In this document: positions 1 through 8,865 of the stretch, piece after piece | How positions within the stretch are numbered: position 1 is the first letter of the stretch | Layout: each line of letters starts with the position of its first letter | Source: DASSNU01 sp035701265 | GTDB lineage: Bacteria > Gemmatimonadota > Gemmatimonadetes > Gemmatimonadales > Gemmatimonadaceae | NCBI GenBank assembly: GCA_035701265.1 | Contig: DASSNU010000015.1 | Location: forward strand, 186,001 to 250,000 | DNA: 64,000 nucleotides | Reading direction: 5' to 3' | The notes under the pieces: generated by a model | Database searches by the model: none | Told to the model about the DNA's origin: nothing | What the model saw: the letters and a program-made list of their open reading frames with translations, nothing else | Made by a program: the position numbers and the translations under genes

Positions 1-680
1 TCCGTGTTGCGTGGCGGGTTGATGATGGGAATCGACCGCGCACCGGTCTCCCCTGCGTGCGGATTCCCAGGCGCCGGCTTTCCGTCGAGTGTGAGACGGA
101 GGATCTTGCCGAGCGGCGAGTTGGGATCCTGCGCCGGCGTCATGCGCTGCCGCTCGCCGACGGTGAGGAACAGATACTTCCTGTCCGGCGAGAAGGCGAC
201 GGCACCACCGAACTGTCCGCCGCGTCCTCGTCCTCCGTCACGCCAGATGACCTGCAGTCCTTGAAGACTCGCCGACCCGCCGGTGATGTCGGGACGCGCT
301 CTCGCCAGCGCGAGGCTCGACTCGGTCCCGTCTTCGTTGGGCTCCGCATACGTGAGATAGATGCTGTGATCGGTGGCGTAATTCGGAGAGATGTAGACGC
401 CGAGCATGCCGCCCTGCCCCTGATGCAGCACGGCGGGGACGTTGGCGACCGGTGTCTTCTCACCCTGCTGCGTGACCAGCCAGAGCCCACCGACCTTCTC
501 GGTGATGAGCATCCGCCCGTCGGGGAGGAACGCGATGCGCCACGGCAGGTTGAACGTCGCCACCTGCGTCATGGTGAACGGCAGGTCATCCTCGGCCTTG
601 ATTCCGCCCGCGTTGATCTGCGCGTGCGCGGCCGTGGACAGGAGGGTGAGCGACAGCATGGCAGGAACGACGAACTTCAT
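1..680 (-). CDS. PQQ-type sugar dehydrogenase (GSDH/YliI family), partial
   Basis: This reverse-strand gene runs off the left window edge, so only about the first 226 residues are present and no stop codon is seen. The start ATG is at 680, with a purine-rich GGGGGA ribosome site just upstream. The product begins with a signal peptide (MKFVVPAMLSLTLLSTAAHA) and is therefore exported. It then shows the beta-propeller pattern of soluble PQQ-dependent aldose or sorbosone dehydrogenases: LPWRIAFLPDGRMLITEK, then HQGQGGMLGVYISPNY, then GGRGRGGQFGGAVAFSPD and YLFLTVGER, and LGKILRL near the truncation. Such enzymes oxidise sugars in the periplasm and pass electrons to the respiratory chain. The substrate cannot be told from this part. 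The family call is firm; the exact activity is inferred. Confidence 0.85.
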   Translation of the reverse strand, partial: MKFVVPAMLSLTLLSTAAHAQINAGGIKAEDDLPFTMTQVATFNLPWRIAFLPDGRMLITEKVGGLWLVTQQGEKTPVANVPAVLHQGQGGMLGVYISPNYATDHSIYLTYAEPNEDGTESSLALARARPDITGGSASLQGLQVIWRDGGRGRGGQFGGAVAFSPDRKYLFLTVGERQRMTPAQDPNSPLGKILRLTLDGKPAPGNPHAGETGARSIPIINPPRNT

Positions 681-1072
681 CGGATTCCCCCGCGTGGATG
701 CTCCGTTGTGACGGAGGCAAACTCGAGCCGCGGTGCGTGAGCTTAGCCTGTCGACGGACGGAGAAGTTGTCGGACGACGACGCGTGACGTCGAAAGCGAT
801 GCACAACCAGCCGCTATATGCACGCTGCATGCGCGTGGATATACACGTGCCGGGGGAGTTGCGCCAGCCGGACGCACTACAGCGTCACACAGCGCTCACA
901 GCGCCGATGCGGACCGTCGCACGGCGCCACGAGCTGCCGCTGCGTTCGAGCACTGCACACCCGCCACGAGGGGCCATGGTGGCGCATGGGAGAGCTGCGC
1001 GGTCTCCGCGCGCGTTCCGCATGGCCGCGCGAGAGCGTGCGCTCCGTCGCCGTCGAGCGAGCCGGCCTCACC
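681..1072. other. Intergenic stretch, no supported gene
   Basis: About 390 bases lie between the 5' end of the reverse sugar dehydrogenase and the 3' end of the reverse small membrane gene. Open frames here on the forward strand are rich in Arg, Pro and His and look like high-GC shadows. The AT-rich patch near 815-855 (TATATGCA, GGATATACACG) is a possible promoter or operator area for the dehydrogenase, but I see no clean -35/-10 pair. Confidence 0.5.
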
Positions 1073-1378
1073 TCACCGGCGAGGCGTGGTGCCCATGTGC
1101 TCGTCGAGCTCCCGCATGGCCGCCTCGTAGTAGCGGTCGGGTGCCGTCAGCTCGTGCACCGGCGGAGTGCTGGGTTTCGGGGACGGAGAGAAGAAGAAGC
1201 GCGCCACTTTGTACAGCCCATAGCCGACCACGCCGACGACGGCGAGCTTGAGCGCCAGCACCGCTAGACCGAACAGTCCGCCGAGGATTCCGAGCGTGAG
1301 CGCGAGCGCCACGATGCCGAGCGGAATCGCGATCGCGAGCCCGATGATGATCTTCAAGAGCGTCCACAGAATACGCAT
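1073..1378 (-). CDS. Small membrane protein, uncharacterised (101 aa)
   Basis: I chose the start ATG at 1378 because GGAGGAG lies 2 to 8 bases upstream; the open frame extends further upstream but without a ribosome site. The product starts MRILWTLLKIIIGLAIAIPL and contains about two long hydrophobic stretches (residues about 5-35 and 40-60), rich in Gly, Ala, Leu and Ile. A short charged tail follows (ELTAPDRYYEAAMRELDEH). The tail is probably cytoplasmic. I do not recognise a named family. It is divergent from the PadR gene that follows, so the palindromic promoter at 1574-1612 may influence it as well. Confidence 0.6.
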   Translation of the reverse strand: MRILWTLLKIIIGLAIAIPLGIVALALTLGILGGLFGLAVLALKLAVVGVVGYGLYKVARFFFSPSPKPSTPPVHELTAPDRYYEAAMRELDEHMGTTPRR

Positions 1379-1573
1379 TGCTCCTCCGGTCCAGAACGCG
1401 TGGCGGCCCCAAGGCCGCCCTGGCGGCGTCGCACCGCCCATCCATCCGTACGGAAGGGCAGAGCGCAGGTTCCAGTCTTGCACGCCGCTCTCTGGCGCCG
1501 GATGCTGGAGCGCGTTCTCGCCGGTGACAGTCGGGTGCTCGGCATTCCGGCCGCGGCGCTGCGGCCGTTCCCA

Positions 1574-1612
1574 TTGACATTCGATGTATGGGCACCATAC
1601 TCTATACATCGA
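1574..1612 (+). promoter_or_regulatory. PadR promoter with nested palindromic operator
   Basis: A TTGACA -35 box lies at 1574-1579 and a CATACT -10-like box at 1596-1601 (16-base spacer). A perfect 9-base inverted repeat, TCGATGTAT at 1581-1589 and ATACATCGA at 1604-1612, brackets the -10. Inside it lies a second dyad, TATGG-GCA-CCATA at 1587-1599. ATGT...ACAT dyads are typical PadR binding sites, so autoregulation by the downstream PadR gene is likely. The -10 assignment is uncertain because TATACA at 1603-1608 also fits. Confidence 0.65.
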
Positions 1613-1653
1613 GACCCGATGGAAACGCCGCGCCACCCGTCACGCCGCCCGCC

Positions 1654-1998
1654 ATGCCCACGATGCCGCTCGATCTGCTCCAGGGGACGCTCGACCTCCT
1701 GATCCTCAAGACGCTCGCGTGGGGCCCGGCCCACGGCTACGCCATCGCGCGCTGGATCCAGCAGCTCACCGGACAGGTGCTGACGGTGGGCGAGGGCTCG
1801 CTCTACCCCGCGCTGCACCGACTGGAGGAGCGCGGCGCGATCACCGCCGAGTGGCGGCTCACGGAGCACAACCGGCGGGCGAAGTTCTACACGCTGACCA
1901 GCAAGGGACGGCAACAGCTCCGCGCCGAGACGGCCACGTGGACGCAGTTCGTCGACGCGATGGCGAAGGTGCTGCGCGCCACAGAGCAGCCGGCCTGA
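1654..1998 (+). CDS. PadR family transcriptional regulator (permease-linked, class 1)
   Basis: The open frame reaches back to 1588, but alignment with relatives favours the ATG at 1654 (MPTMPLDLLQGTLDLLILK), giving 114 residues. The winged-helix core is plain: LDLLQGTLDLLILKTLAWG, HGYAIARWIQQLTG, GSLYPALHRLEERGAI, EHNRRAKFYTLTSKGR. This is the short PadR type that sits directly before ADOP permeases in Acidobacteria and Gemmatimonadota. It ends 13 bases before the permease start, so the two are almost certainly one operon. PadR proteins are usually dimeric repressors released by a small ligand; no ligand can be inferred here. The promoter at 1574-1612 carries a strong dyad, pointing to autoregulation. 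Confidence 0.9.
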   Translation: MPTMPLDLLQGTLDLLILKTLAWGPAHGYAIARWIQQLTGQVLTVGEGSLYPALHRLEERGAITAEWRLTEHNRRAKFYTLTSKGRQQLRAETATWTQFVDAMAKVLRATEQPA

Positions 1999-2011
1999 CG
2001 AGGCGACGCTC

Positions 2012-4657
2012 ATGGCCGACGCACCGCGCTGGCGGCGCTACCTCCGCTTCTGGGGCTCATACCCTGCCGCCGATCTCGACGACGAGCTGACGTTTCACAT
2101 CGAGATGCTGGTGCAGGAGCTCGTCGACGCCGGGATGTCCACCTCCGCGGCGCGCGCTGAAGCCGAGCGCCGGTTCGGCGCGGTGCGGCCCGTACGAGAA
2201 GCCTGTCTCACCATCGACCAGCGCCGCGCGCGGCGCGATGCACGGACGGACAGCATGCACGCACTCGCTCAGGATGTTCGCTACGCGCTCCGCTCGATTC
2301 GCATGACGCCCGGCTTCTCTGGCGTAGTCGTGCTCACGCTCGCGCTCGGCATCGGCGCGGCGACGGCGATGTTCAGCGTGGTGGATCGCGTGCTTCTGCG
2401 ATCGTTGCCGTATCCCGCGTCCGAGCAGCTCGTCGCGCTCTCGCAATCGGGAAGCGACTTCTATCACTCGTATTCGAACTACCTCGACTGGAAGGAGCGC
2501 AGCCAGGGACTCTTCTCGAACATCGTCGCCTGGCAGAGCACCAACTACGGCATCAGCGGCGACGGCCAGCCGGAGGTGCTGTGGGGCGACCGGGTGTCGG
2601 CGAGTGCCGCAAAGATGCTCGGCGTGACGCCGCTCCTGGGGCGTACCTTCCACCCCGAGGAAGAGCTCGTCTCGAGCGAGCGGGTGGTCATGATCAGCGA
2701 GCGGCTCTGGAAGCGCCGCTTCGGCGGCGATCCGCACGTGATCGGGCGCGCGCTCACGATGAGCGGGTTTCCGTTCACGATCGTCGGCGTGCTTCCCTCC
2801 TCGGCGCGCGTGCGTCTGCCCACCGATCTGGCGTACGACCGGCAACCAGACTTCTGGATGCCGCTCCGGCTCACGGAAGAAAGCGCGCCGCGCTCCCTGC
2901 ACTTCCTCGGCATCATGGCGCGCGTGGCGCCCGGGCTCACACCCGCCCAGATGCGCAGCGGACTCCAGGCGATGTCGGCGGCGCTCGCGCGCGACGGCGT
3001 GGACACGGTGACCATCGACGCGGCACCGCTGAGCACGCGTGTCGCCGGCAATACCGGCCGGCCGTTGGGGATCCTGCTCGGCGCCGTCGGGATGCTGTTG
3101 CTCATCGCCTGCGCCAACGTCGCGAACCTGCTGCTCGCCCGTGCGGCAGTGCGCGAGCGTGAGCTCGGCATCCGCGTGGCCCTCGGCGCGGGTCGCACGC
3201 GCATCTTCGGGCAGTTGCTCGCCGAGTCGGTGGTGCGCGCGCTGTTCGGCGGTGCGGCCGGCGTGGCGCTCGCCTACGCGAGCATCTGGGCGGCGCATCG
3301 CTGGCTCGACGTCACGCTCCCCCGATTCCATGAAGTCCAGGTCGACGCGCGCGTCCTCGGCTTTGCCGTCGCCCTCTCCGTGGCTGCCGGTATCCTCTTC
3401 GGCATCGCGCCGGCGCTGCGCGCCATGCGTGCGCGTCCAGGCGACGTGCTGCGCGAGGGAGGGCGCGGACTGCACGGCAGCGTGCACAAGGATCGTGTGC
3501 GGCGCGCTCTGATCGTGGCCGAGGTGTCGTTCTCGTTCGTGCTGCTCGTGGGGGCCGGCCTCCTCCTCCGCACGCTCGACCGACTGCTCGCCGTCGATCG
3601 CGGCTTCGATCCGACACACGTTCTTACCGCACAGATCGCCCTGTCGGGGCGCCGATACCCCGACTCCACCGCCATTCGCGGATTCTACCAGCGGTTTCTG
3701 ACGGAGGTGAGAAGCATTCCCGGTGTGGCGAGCGCGGGGTTTACGAGCGAGTTGCCCGGCCCCGGCACCAGCGGCGGCATCGAGATCGATGGCGAGAGCT
3801 TCCCGCCGAACCAGCGGCCGAACGTGGAGAAGCGCATCGTCAGTGAAGGGTACTTCGAGACTCTCGAGGCGCGTCTCGTCGCCGGCCGCTTCTTCACGGC
3901 CAGCGATGCGCCGGGGATGACGCCGGTGGTGATCGTCAATCGGACGTTCGTGGAGCGCTGGCTGAAGGACCGCAATCCGATCGGCCAGCGCGTGGATTTC
4001 TTGTGGGACACACAGGGGTTGCAGACCATCGCCGGCGTCGTGGACGACATCCATGAGACGACGTCGGACGGCCCGCCCAGGCCGGCGATGTACATCGTGG
4101 CAGAGCAGCACCCGGTGCCGTGGATGACGCTCGTCGTGCGGAGCGACGCGGACGAGAGCTCGCTCGTCACCGCCATCCGCGCCAGGCTCAAGGCCATCGA
4201 TCCGGAGCTGCCGCTGGCGGACGTGCGGACGCTGAGCGACATCGTGGGAGCGAGTGTGGCGAGCCAACGACTGTCGGCATCGATCCTCACGACCTTCGCG
4301 ATGCTCGCGCTCGCGCTCGCGGCCGTCGGGCTCTACGGCGTGATCAGCTATTCGGTGGCGCAGCGTGCGCAGGAGCTCGGCATCCGCGCGGCGCTCGGCG
4401 CGGGGCGCGGCCGTCTGCTGCGGCTCGTGCTGCGGCAGGGCGCCGGTCTTCTCATCTCGGGGCTCGTGGTGGGGATCGTCGGAGCGCTCGCGGCGGGACG
4501 GCTGCTGGCGAGTCAGCTCTTTGGTGTCGGCGCTTCGGATCCCGCGACATTCGTCACCGTGGCACTCGTGCTGAGCGGCGTCGCGCTCCTCGCCACCGCG
4601 ATCCCCGCCATGCGCGCGACGCACGTCGATCCGGCGGTGACGTTGCGGACAGACTAG
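2012..4657 (+). CDS. ADOP-type duplicated ABC permease (MacB/FtsX), class 1 N-terminus
   Basis: This 881-residue protein begins with a soluble domain (residues about 1-95) marked DLDDELTFHIEMLVQELV and the Ala/Glu/Arg-rich helix ARAEAERRFGAV. It then has two copies of the MacB periplasmic core plus FtsX unit. The first has TM1 at GFSGVVVLTLALGIGAATAM and FtsX helices at LLLIACANVANLLLARAAVR followed by ELGIRVALGAGR. The second starts near VRRALIVAEVSFSFVLLVGA and ends with VGLYGVISYSVAQRAQELGI and AMRATHVDPAVTLRTD. This is the acidobacterial duplicated orphan permease layout. No ATPase gene lies nearby, so it either borrows an ATPase coded elsewhere or acts differently. By analogy with MacB it may move peptides, lipids or drugs across the envelope, but the substrate is unknown. 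It is co-transcribed with the PadR gene. Confidence 0.92.
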   Translation: MADAPRWRRYLRFWGSYPAADLDDELTFHIEMLVQELVDAGMSTSAARAEAERRFGAVRPVREACLTIDQRRARRDARTDSMHALAQDVRYALRSIRMTPGFSGVVVLTLALGIGAATAMFSVVDRVLLRSLPYPASEQLVALSQSGSDFYHSYSNYLDWKERSQGLFSNIVAWQSTNYGISGDGQPEVLWGDRVSASAAKMLGVTPLLGRTFHPEEELVSSERVVMISERLWKRRFGGDPHVIGRALTMSGFPFTIVGVLPSSARVRLPTDLAYDRQPDFWMPLRLTEESAPRSLHFLGIMARVAPGLTPAQMRSGLQAMSAALARDGVDTVTIDAAPLSTRVAGNTGRPLGILLGAVGMLLLIACANVANLLLARAAVRERELGIRVALGAGRTRIFGQLLAESVVRALFGGAAGVALAYASIWAAHRWLDVTLPRFHEVQVDARVLGFAVALSVAAGILFGIAPALRAMRARPGDVLREGGRGLHGSVHKDRVRRALIVAEVSFSFVLLVGAGLLLRTLDRLLAVDRGFDPTHVLTAQIALSGRRYPDSTAIRGFYQRFLTEVRSIPGVASAGFTSELPGPGTSGGIEIDGESFPPNQRPNVEKRIVSEGYFETLEARLVAGRFFTASDAPGMTPVVIVNRTFVERWLKDRNPIGQRVDFLWDTQGLQTIAGVVDDIHETTSDGPPRPAMYIVAEQHPVPWMTLVVRSDADESSLVTAIRARLKAIDPELPLADVRTLSDIVGASVASQRLSASILTTFAMLALALAAVGLYGVISYSVAQRAQELGIRAALGAGRGRLLRLVLRQGAGLLISGLVVGIVGALAAGRLLASQLFGVGASDPATFVTVALVLSGVALLATAIPAMRATHVDPAVTLRTD

Positions 4658-4826
4658 CGGCCTCCAGGTCGGTCTCCGTCACCACTCTCGACAGCGCCAC
4701 CTCGTGGCCGGCCGCGCAGGCCAGCGCGGGAATGGACCTTGCTCCGTGCGCTCCTCGGCTCGATTTTGATCGGGCCGTCGTGGGTTCCGATGATCATCGT
4801 GACAGACCTGTACTTCCGGAGGCCGC

Positions 4827-5393
4827 GTGTCTCGATCCGTTCCGCGCTCCCTCGCTGCGCTCGCCTTTGCCGCTCTCATCCTTGGCGCCGCGCCATCACG
4901 AGCGGCGTTCACGATTACGAGCACTGATGTCAAGGACGGGGGGACCATCTCGCTCAAGCACGTGTTTAACGGGATGGGGTGTAACGGGCAGAACATCTCC
5001 CCCGCGATCGCGTGGCACGACGCGCCCGCCGGCACGAAGAGCTTCGCGCTCACCATGTACGACCCCGACGCACCCACCGGGAGCGGATGGTGGCACTGGG
5101 TGGTGTACAACATCCCCGCTACGACGACATCGCTCCCCGCGGGTGCCGGCGACGCGTCGAAGAACCTGCTCCCCGCCGGCGCGGTGCAGGGGCACACCGA
5201 CTTCGGCACCACGGGCTACGGCGGTCCGTGCCCGCCGCAGGGAGACAAGCCGCATCACTATCACTTCACCGTCTACGCGCTCGACGTGGAGAAGATGGAC
5301 ATCCCCGCGCAGGCGACGGCGGCGTACGTAGGGTTCAACATCCACGGGCACATGCTGGGGAAGGCGGAGCTGACGGCGTTGTACGGGCGGTAG
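4827..5393 (+). CDS. Secreted YbhB/YbcL-type PEBP family protein
   Basis: The start is GTG at 4827, with CGGAGG at 4817-4822. The 188-residue product has a signal peptide ending near PSRAA (residues about 1-27) and the whole bacterial PEBP fold: CNGQNISPAIAWHDAPAGTK, MYDPDAPTGSGWWHWVVYN, then GHTDFGTTGYGGPCPPQGD and HHYHFTVYALD. The DPDAPxG and GPCPP blocks line the anion pocket of phosphatidylethanolamine-binding proteins, also annotated as Raf kinase inhibitor-like. In bacteria these proteins are mostly periplasmic or cytoplasmic and their ligands are poorly known. It is probably a monocistronic gene: 169 bases separate it from the permease upstream and 155 from the amidohydrolase downstream. 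Confidence 0.92.
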   Translation: MSRSVPRSLAALAFAALILGAAPSRAAFTITSTDVKDGGTISLKHVFNGMGCNGQNISPAIAWHDAPAGTKSFALTMYDPDAPTGSGWWHWVVYNIPATTTSLPAGAGDASKNLLPAGAVQGHTDFGTTGYGGPCPPQGDKPHHYHFTVYALDVEKMDIPAQATAAYVGFNIHGHMLGKAELTALYGR

Positions 5394-5548
5394 AGTTTTT
5401 CTCGAAGGGAAGTTGGCCGCCGGGCGTGCCACGCTCGGCGGCGCCCACGCTCAGCGCAGCGCTATCAACACCACTCGCGTAGCACGCTCTCTTTACGGGC
5501 GTCCGACTGCGCTGCACGTTCCTGCATCCTTGCCACGGGAATCGTCTC

Positions 5549-7192
5549 ATGACAGCGCGTCTGTCCCCGGCCGTCTGCGTCGCCTGGTGCGTCACCGCGC
5601 TGCTCATGGGCGCTCATCCGTCACCACGCTCCGCGTCCGCCGCGCCTCCTGATCTCATCCTCACCGGCGGCAAGATCTTCACCGCCGACTCGACGCACCC
5701 ATGGGCCGAGGCGATCGCGATCCGCGGGGAGAGGATCGTCGCCGTCGGTACGAACGCGGATGTGCACCGCCTCGGACAGGGCGCGACGCGAGAGATCGCA
5801 CTCCACGGACGCGTGGTGATCCCCGGCATCAACGATGCGCACGACCATCTTGGCGATGTGCCGGTGGGCGTCGACGTGCGCACGAGCGCCGAGCCGACGC
5901 CGGATCCGGGCGCCGTGCAGGTCATCGATTCCATCCGTGCCGTCGCCGCGCGCGTCCCGGCCGGCACGTGGATCAAGGTCACCATCGGCCTGAGTGTTCT
6001 GAGCGACACGACCGTGCGTCGAGCCGTTCTCGATCGTGTCGCTGCCGGTCGCCCCGTCCTTCTCTGGACCTGGTGGGGACACGGCGCGATCCTGAACACC
6101 GCCGGCCTTCGTGCGCTCGGTATCGATGAGAGCGCGGCTGACCCGCTCGGCGGCTGGTACGAGCGCGACGTGTCCGGCCGCCTCACCGGCGCGATGTACG
6201 AGTACGCGGAGTGGAGCGCGCTGCGGCGCCTGTATTCAACGGGCTCGGAGCGCGCGCTCGTGGACGGGCTGCGCGCGTACGCCGACTCGGCAATTCTCCT
6301 GGGAGTGACGACGGTGCAGGACATGGCGGGCCTCGTCACCCCCACGCTCACCGTGCGCGCCTTTCGCGACGCAGACCTGCCGATGCGCGTGCGCCTCATC
6401 CGGTGGTCCAATCCGAACGCCTCCGGCCGGAACGAGGCGGAGTGGGACACAGTACCAGCGCGGGTCTCGCCGTGGGTCGTGGTCTCGGGGCGAAAGTGGG
6501 TTCTCGACGCGACCCCCATCGAGGAGAACGCGCTCATGCGCCGCCCCTATCCGGGGCGGCCGGGTTGGTATGGCCGACTCAACTTCCCGCTCGACACCAT
6601 ACGGGCGATGCTCCGTGACGCACTCCGGCCGGGCGCGGCGCAGCTCGCCTTGCACATCGTCGGCGACAGCACCGGTGCGCTCGTGATCGATGCGATGGAG
6701 GCGCTCGCACCCGACTCGGTGTGGCGACCGCTCCGGGTGCGCTTCGAGCACGGCGGCGGGATCGCGGGGGCGCAGATCGCCCGTGCACGCCGGCTCGGCA
6801 TCATCATCTCGCAGCCGCGTCCGGAAGGCGCACCGCTGCGCTCGTGGTTGGAGGCGGGTCTCACAGTAGCGTACGGCTCGGACATGCTGCGGAATCCATA
6901 CTATCACCTGATGATCGCCGTCACCGAGCCGACGGCGCCGGACCAGGCGATCTCGCGCGAGGCAGCGGTGACCATCTTGACGCGCGGTTCGGCGTACGCA
7001 GAGTTCGCCGAGCACGAGAAGGGAACGCTCGCCCCCGGAATGTTGGCCGATCTCGCGGTGCTGTCGCAGGACGTGTTCACCGTTCCAGCCGCAGCGTTGC
7101 CAGCGACCACGAGCGTGCTCACCATCGTCGGAGGCCGGATCGTCCATGACCAACTCTCGCACACGACATCGACCGGCGTCTCCGAGCATTAG
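5549..7192 (+). CDS. Secreted amidohydrolase 3 (YtcJ-like) family protein
   Basis: The 547-residue product has an N-terminal signal-like segment (residues about 1-33) and then the amidohydrolase scaffold: LILTGGKIFTAD, AIAIRGERIVAVG and VVIPGINDAHDHL, with the HxH metal motif near residue 97. Downstream are HIVGDSTGAL, VRFEHGGGI, VAYGSDMLRNPY and the C-terminal beta-sandwich return KGTLAPGMLADLAVLSQD. These are the hallmarks of YtcJ-type metal-dependent hydrolases, which act on amide or imide bonds of unknown substrates. A Lys in GRKWVLDATP sits at the usual carboxylated-lysine or substrate region, where relatives often have DG and this protein has DA. The export signal suggests work in the periplasm on external compounds. 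No partner gene is evident. Confidence 0.87.
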   Translation: MTARLSPAVCVAWCVTALLMGAHPSPRSASAAPPDLILTGGKIFTADSTHPWAEAIAIRGERIVAVGTNADVHRLGQGATREIALHGRVVIPGINDAHDHLGDVPVGVDVRTSAEPTPDPGAVQVIDSIRAVAARVPAGTWIKVTIGLSVLSDTTVRRAVLDRVAAGRPVLLWTWWGHGAILNTAGLRALGIDESAADPLGGWYERDVSGRLTGAMYEYAEWSALRRLYSTGSERALVDGLRAYADSAILLGVTTVQDMAGLVTPTLTVRAFRDADLPMRVRLIRWSNPNASGRNEAEWDTVPARVSPWVVVSGRKWVLDATPIEENALMRRPYPGRPGWYGRLNFPLDTIRAMLRDALRPGAAQLALHIVGDSTGALVIDAMEALAPDSVWRPLRVRFEHGGGIAGAQIARARRLGIIISQPRPEGAPLRSWLEAGLTVAYGSDMLRNPYYHLMIAVTEPTAPDQAISREAAVTILTRGSAYAEFAEHEKGTLAPGMLADLAVLSQDVFTVPAAALPATTSVLTIVGGRIVHDQLSHTTSTGVSEH

Positions 7193-7406
7193 CCGGCCCA
7201 CTTCGCTTACACGGGCGCGCCAGGAATCCGACCGGGACTGTTCCAGCGGGTAATCGATCGGCTGTACGTTGACGATGCGATGAAGCCGGCGAGCAGTGTG
7301 AGAAGCGCGTTGCTCCGTTCGCTTCCAGTGACATCCGCTCGCGGTTCGTCGCGGATGCCAGGCCGCAGAAGACATGGACCGCAACCACGTTGCACGGGAG
7401 ATTCAC

Positions 7407-7793
7407 ATGAAGCGCGTCACTGGCATCGGCGGGATCTTCTTCAAGGCGAAGGATGCTCCGGCGCTGCAGGCATGGTACAGGACGCACCTCGGCATCGATG
7501 TCCAGCCGTGGGGCGGCGCGGCGTTCCAGTGGGTGGACTCCAGCGGCAAGGCCACGGGAGGGACGACCGTGTGGTCGGTCGTTCAGGAGGACAGCAAACA
7601 GTTCGCACCGAGCGATGCCTCGTTCATGATCAATTATCGTGTGGAGGACCTGCGCGCGCTGGTCGCCGCGCTCAAGGCGGAAGGGTGCAACGTGCTCGAC
7701 AAGATCGACGAGTCCGAGTACGGCATTTTCGCCTGGGTGATCGACCCCGAGGGGAACAAGGTGGAGCTGTGGCAGCCGCCGGAGGGGCGGTAG
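7407..7793 (+). CDS. VOC family (glyoxalase/bleomycin-resistance fold) protein
   Basis: I place the start at ATG 7407 because GGGAG at 7396-7400 precedes it; an in-frame start 33 bases upstream has no ribosome site. The 128-residue product shows the two beta-alpha-beta-beta-beta halves: GIGGIFFKAKDAPALQAWYR with HLGI, and INYRVEDLRALVAALKAEG ending in IDPEGNKVELWQ. The C-terminal Glu in KVELWQ is the usual metal ligand, whereas the first-half ligand position is not the classic His. It could be a small-molecule lyase or isomerase or a resistance protein; relatives in this phylum are unassigned. It converges with the TauE gene. Confidence 0.88.
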   Translation: MKRVTGIGGIFFKAKDAPALQAWYRTHLGIDVQPWGGAAFQWVDSSGKATGGTTVWSVVQEDSKQFAPSDASFMINYRVEDLRALVAALKAEGCNVLDKIDESEYGIFAWVIDPEGNKVELWQPPEGR

Positions 7794-7794
7794 G

Positions 7795-7810
7795 GCGAGC
7801 GGTTGCTCGC
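7795..7810. terminator. Short hairpin between convergent genes
   Basis: GCGAGC, loop GGTT, GCTCGC lies in the 23-base gap between the VOC gene and the reverse TauE gene. The stem is only six base pairs and no T-run follows, so it is a weak candidate for a bidirectional terminator. Confidence 0.3.
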
Positions 7811-7816
7811 GCGCGC

Positions 7817-8545
7817 TCACCCGCGTCCCGCCACCGCCATGGAAACGCCGAGGATGATGAGCAGCACGCCGATCACTCGGCGGAACGCCTGCGGCGGGAT
7901 GTGGCCGAGCACGCGGGCGCCGATTGATGTGCCGATCACGACGCCTGCGGTGGCGATGAGTATGAGCGGCCAGATACCGATCAGCTCGCGCGACGCGGTA
8001 GCGAGGTAGACCGGAAGCCGCGCGGCGTCGACGAAGAGCGCGATCGCTGTGGCGGTGGCGACGAACGACTCTTTGGGGACGTCGAAGCCCAGGAGCGCGG
8101 CGGTGCGGATGCCGCCCTGGTTGCCGACCATGCCGCCGAGCGCGCCGGAGAGCGCGCCCGCGATCCACGCCGCGCGTCGTCCCCAGCGAACGTGTCGCAT
8201 CCAACCGGTGAGCTCCGATGCGCCGGCGAGTGCGACGACTACGCCGAATACTATTGTCAGCGCGCGACTCGAGGTGTGCTCGTGCGCGAGCGCGCCGATC
8301 AGTCCGCCTATCGCGCTCGCGATGCCGAAGCCCACGAGCACGCGACGGTCGACGTGTGCGCGGAGGAGCCAGAAGCGCTGCGCGGTGCCCACCGCGTGCG
8401 GGATGGCGATTGCGGCGACGGCGAGCTTGGTGCCCGTCTCGAGTGCGAGGACGGGCGTGAGGAGGCTCCCGATGCCGAAGCCGGCCACGGCGGCGATTGC
8501 GGCGGCGACGATCGCGACGAGGGTGAGGAGGGAGGGGAGGAGCAC
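7817..8545 (-). CDS. TauE/SafE family sulfite/sulfonate exporter-like membrane protein
   Basis: The 242-residue product starts with GTG at 8545; no strong ribosome site is visible. About seven to eight hydrophobic segments span the whole length, starting MLLPSLLTLVAIVAAAIAAV. The duplicated TauE/SafE signature appears twice, as AAIAAVAGFGIGSLLTPVL and as AGALSGALGGMVGNQGGIRT. Family members export sulfite, sulfoacetate or related anions across the inner membrane. The neighbours (VOC protein, small hypothetical gene) give no hint about the substrate. The gene converges with the VOC gene with only 23 bases between stops. Confidence 0.88.
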   Translation of the reverse strand: MLLPSLLTLVAIVAAAIAAVAGFGIGSLLTPVLALETGTKLAVAAIAIPHAVGTAQRFWLLRAHVDRRVLVGFGIASAIGGLIGALAHEHTSSRALTIVFGVVVALAGASELTGWMRHVRWGRRAAWIAGALSGALGGMVGNQGGIRTAALLGFDVPKESFVATATAIALFVDAARLPVYLATASRELIGIWPLILIATAGVVIGTSIGARVLGHIPPQAFRRVIGVLLIILGVSMAVAGRG

Positions 8546-8865
8546 GGTGCGTGATCGTGGTGGCGGAGCGACGGGCGCGAGGTGTGGTGGGTGAGGGTGG
8601 GTTGCAGTCTAATTGGGCAGGGGTGGGTGAGTGGGTGGCAAGTCAAAGACCGCTGCAAAGAGCGCTCGCGCGTACGTGGAGTGCGCGCGGTGAGCTGCGC
8701 TCGTGCAACGGCCGCCAGCCCAGGGGACGGTCGCCACTACGGATGCAAGCACGCCAGGGCAGGACTCACAGGTGGCGGGCGTATATCTATGCAGAGTTGC
8801 CGGATCGGGCTGCGGAGCGCATCGTGGCGAGGGTTGGGTTGGGAGGGAGGTCCAGATTGGGAGGG
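8546..8865. other. Intergenic stretch, no supported gene
   Basis: About 320 bases separate the divergent TauE gene and the small forward gene at 8866. The sequence is G-rich on the forward strand with repeated GGGTGGGTG and GGGAGGGAGG runs (8591-8640 and 8841-8865), which could form unusual structures. I see no clear promoter or coding signature. Confidence 0.45.

Noticed and set aside
733..1267. Forward open frames upstream of the first membrane gene
   Set aside because: Arg- and Ala-rich shadow-like sequence with no start signal, overlapping the reverse membrane gene.
2057..4624. Long reverse open frame (about 855 codons) opposite the first permease
   Set aside because: It is the antisense shadow of a clear permease gene: His/Arg/Glu-rich low-complexity composition, no motif and no ribosome site. 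High-GC codon bias produces such frames.
8591..8865. G-rich runs as a tandem repeat or origin-like element
   Set aside because: The GGGTGGGTG and GGGAGGGAGG runs are irregular and short, with no DnaA-box-like sites, so no origin or true repeat can be claimed.
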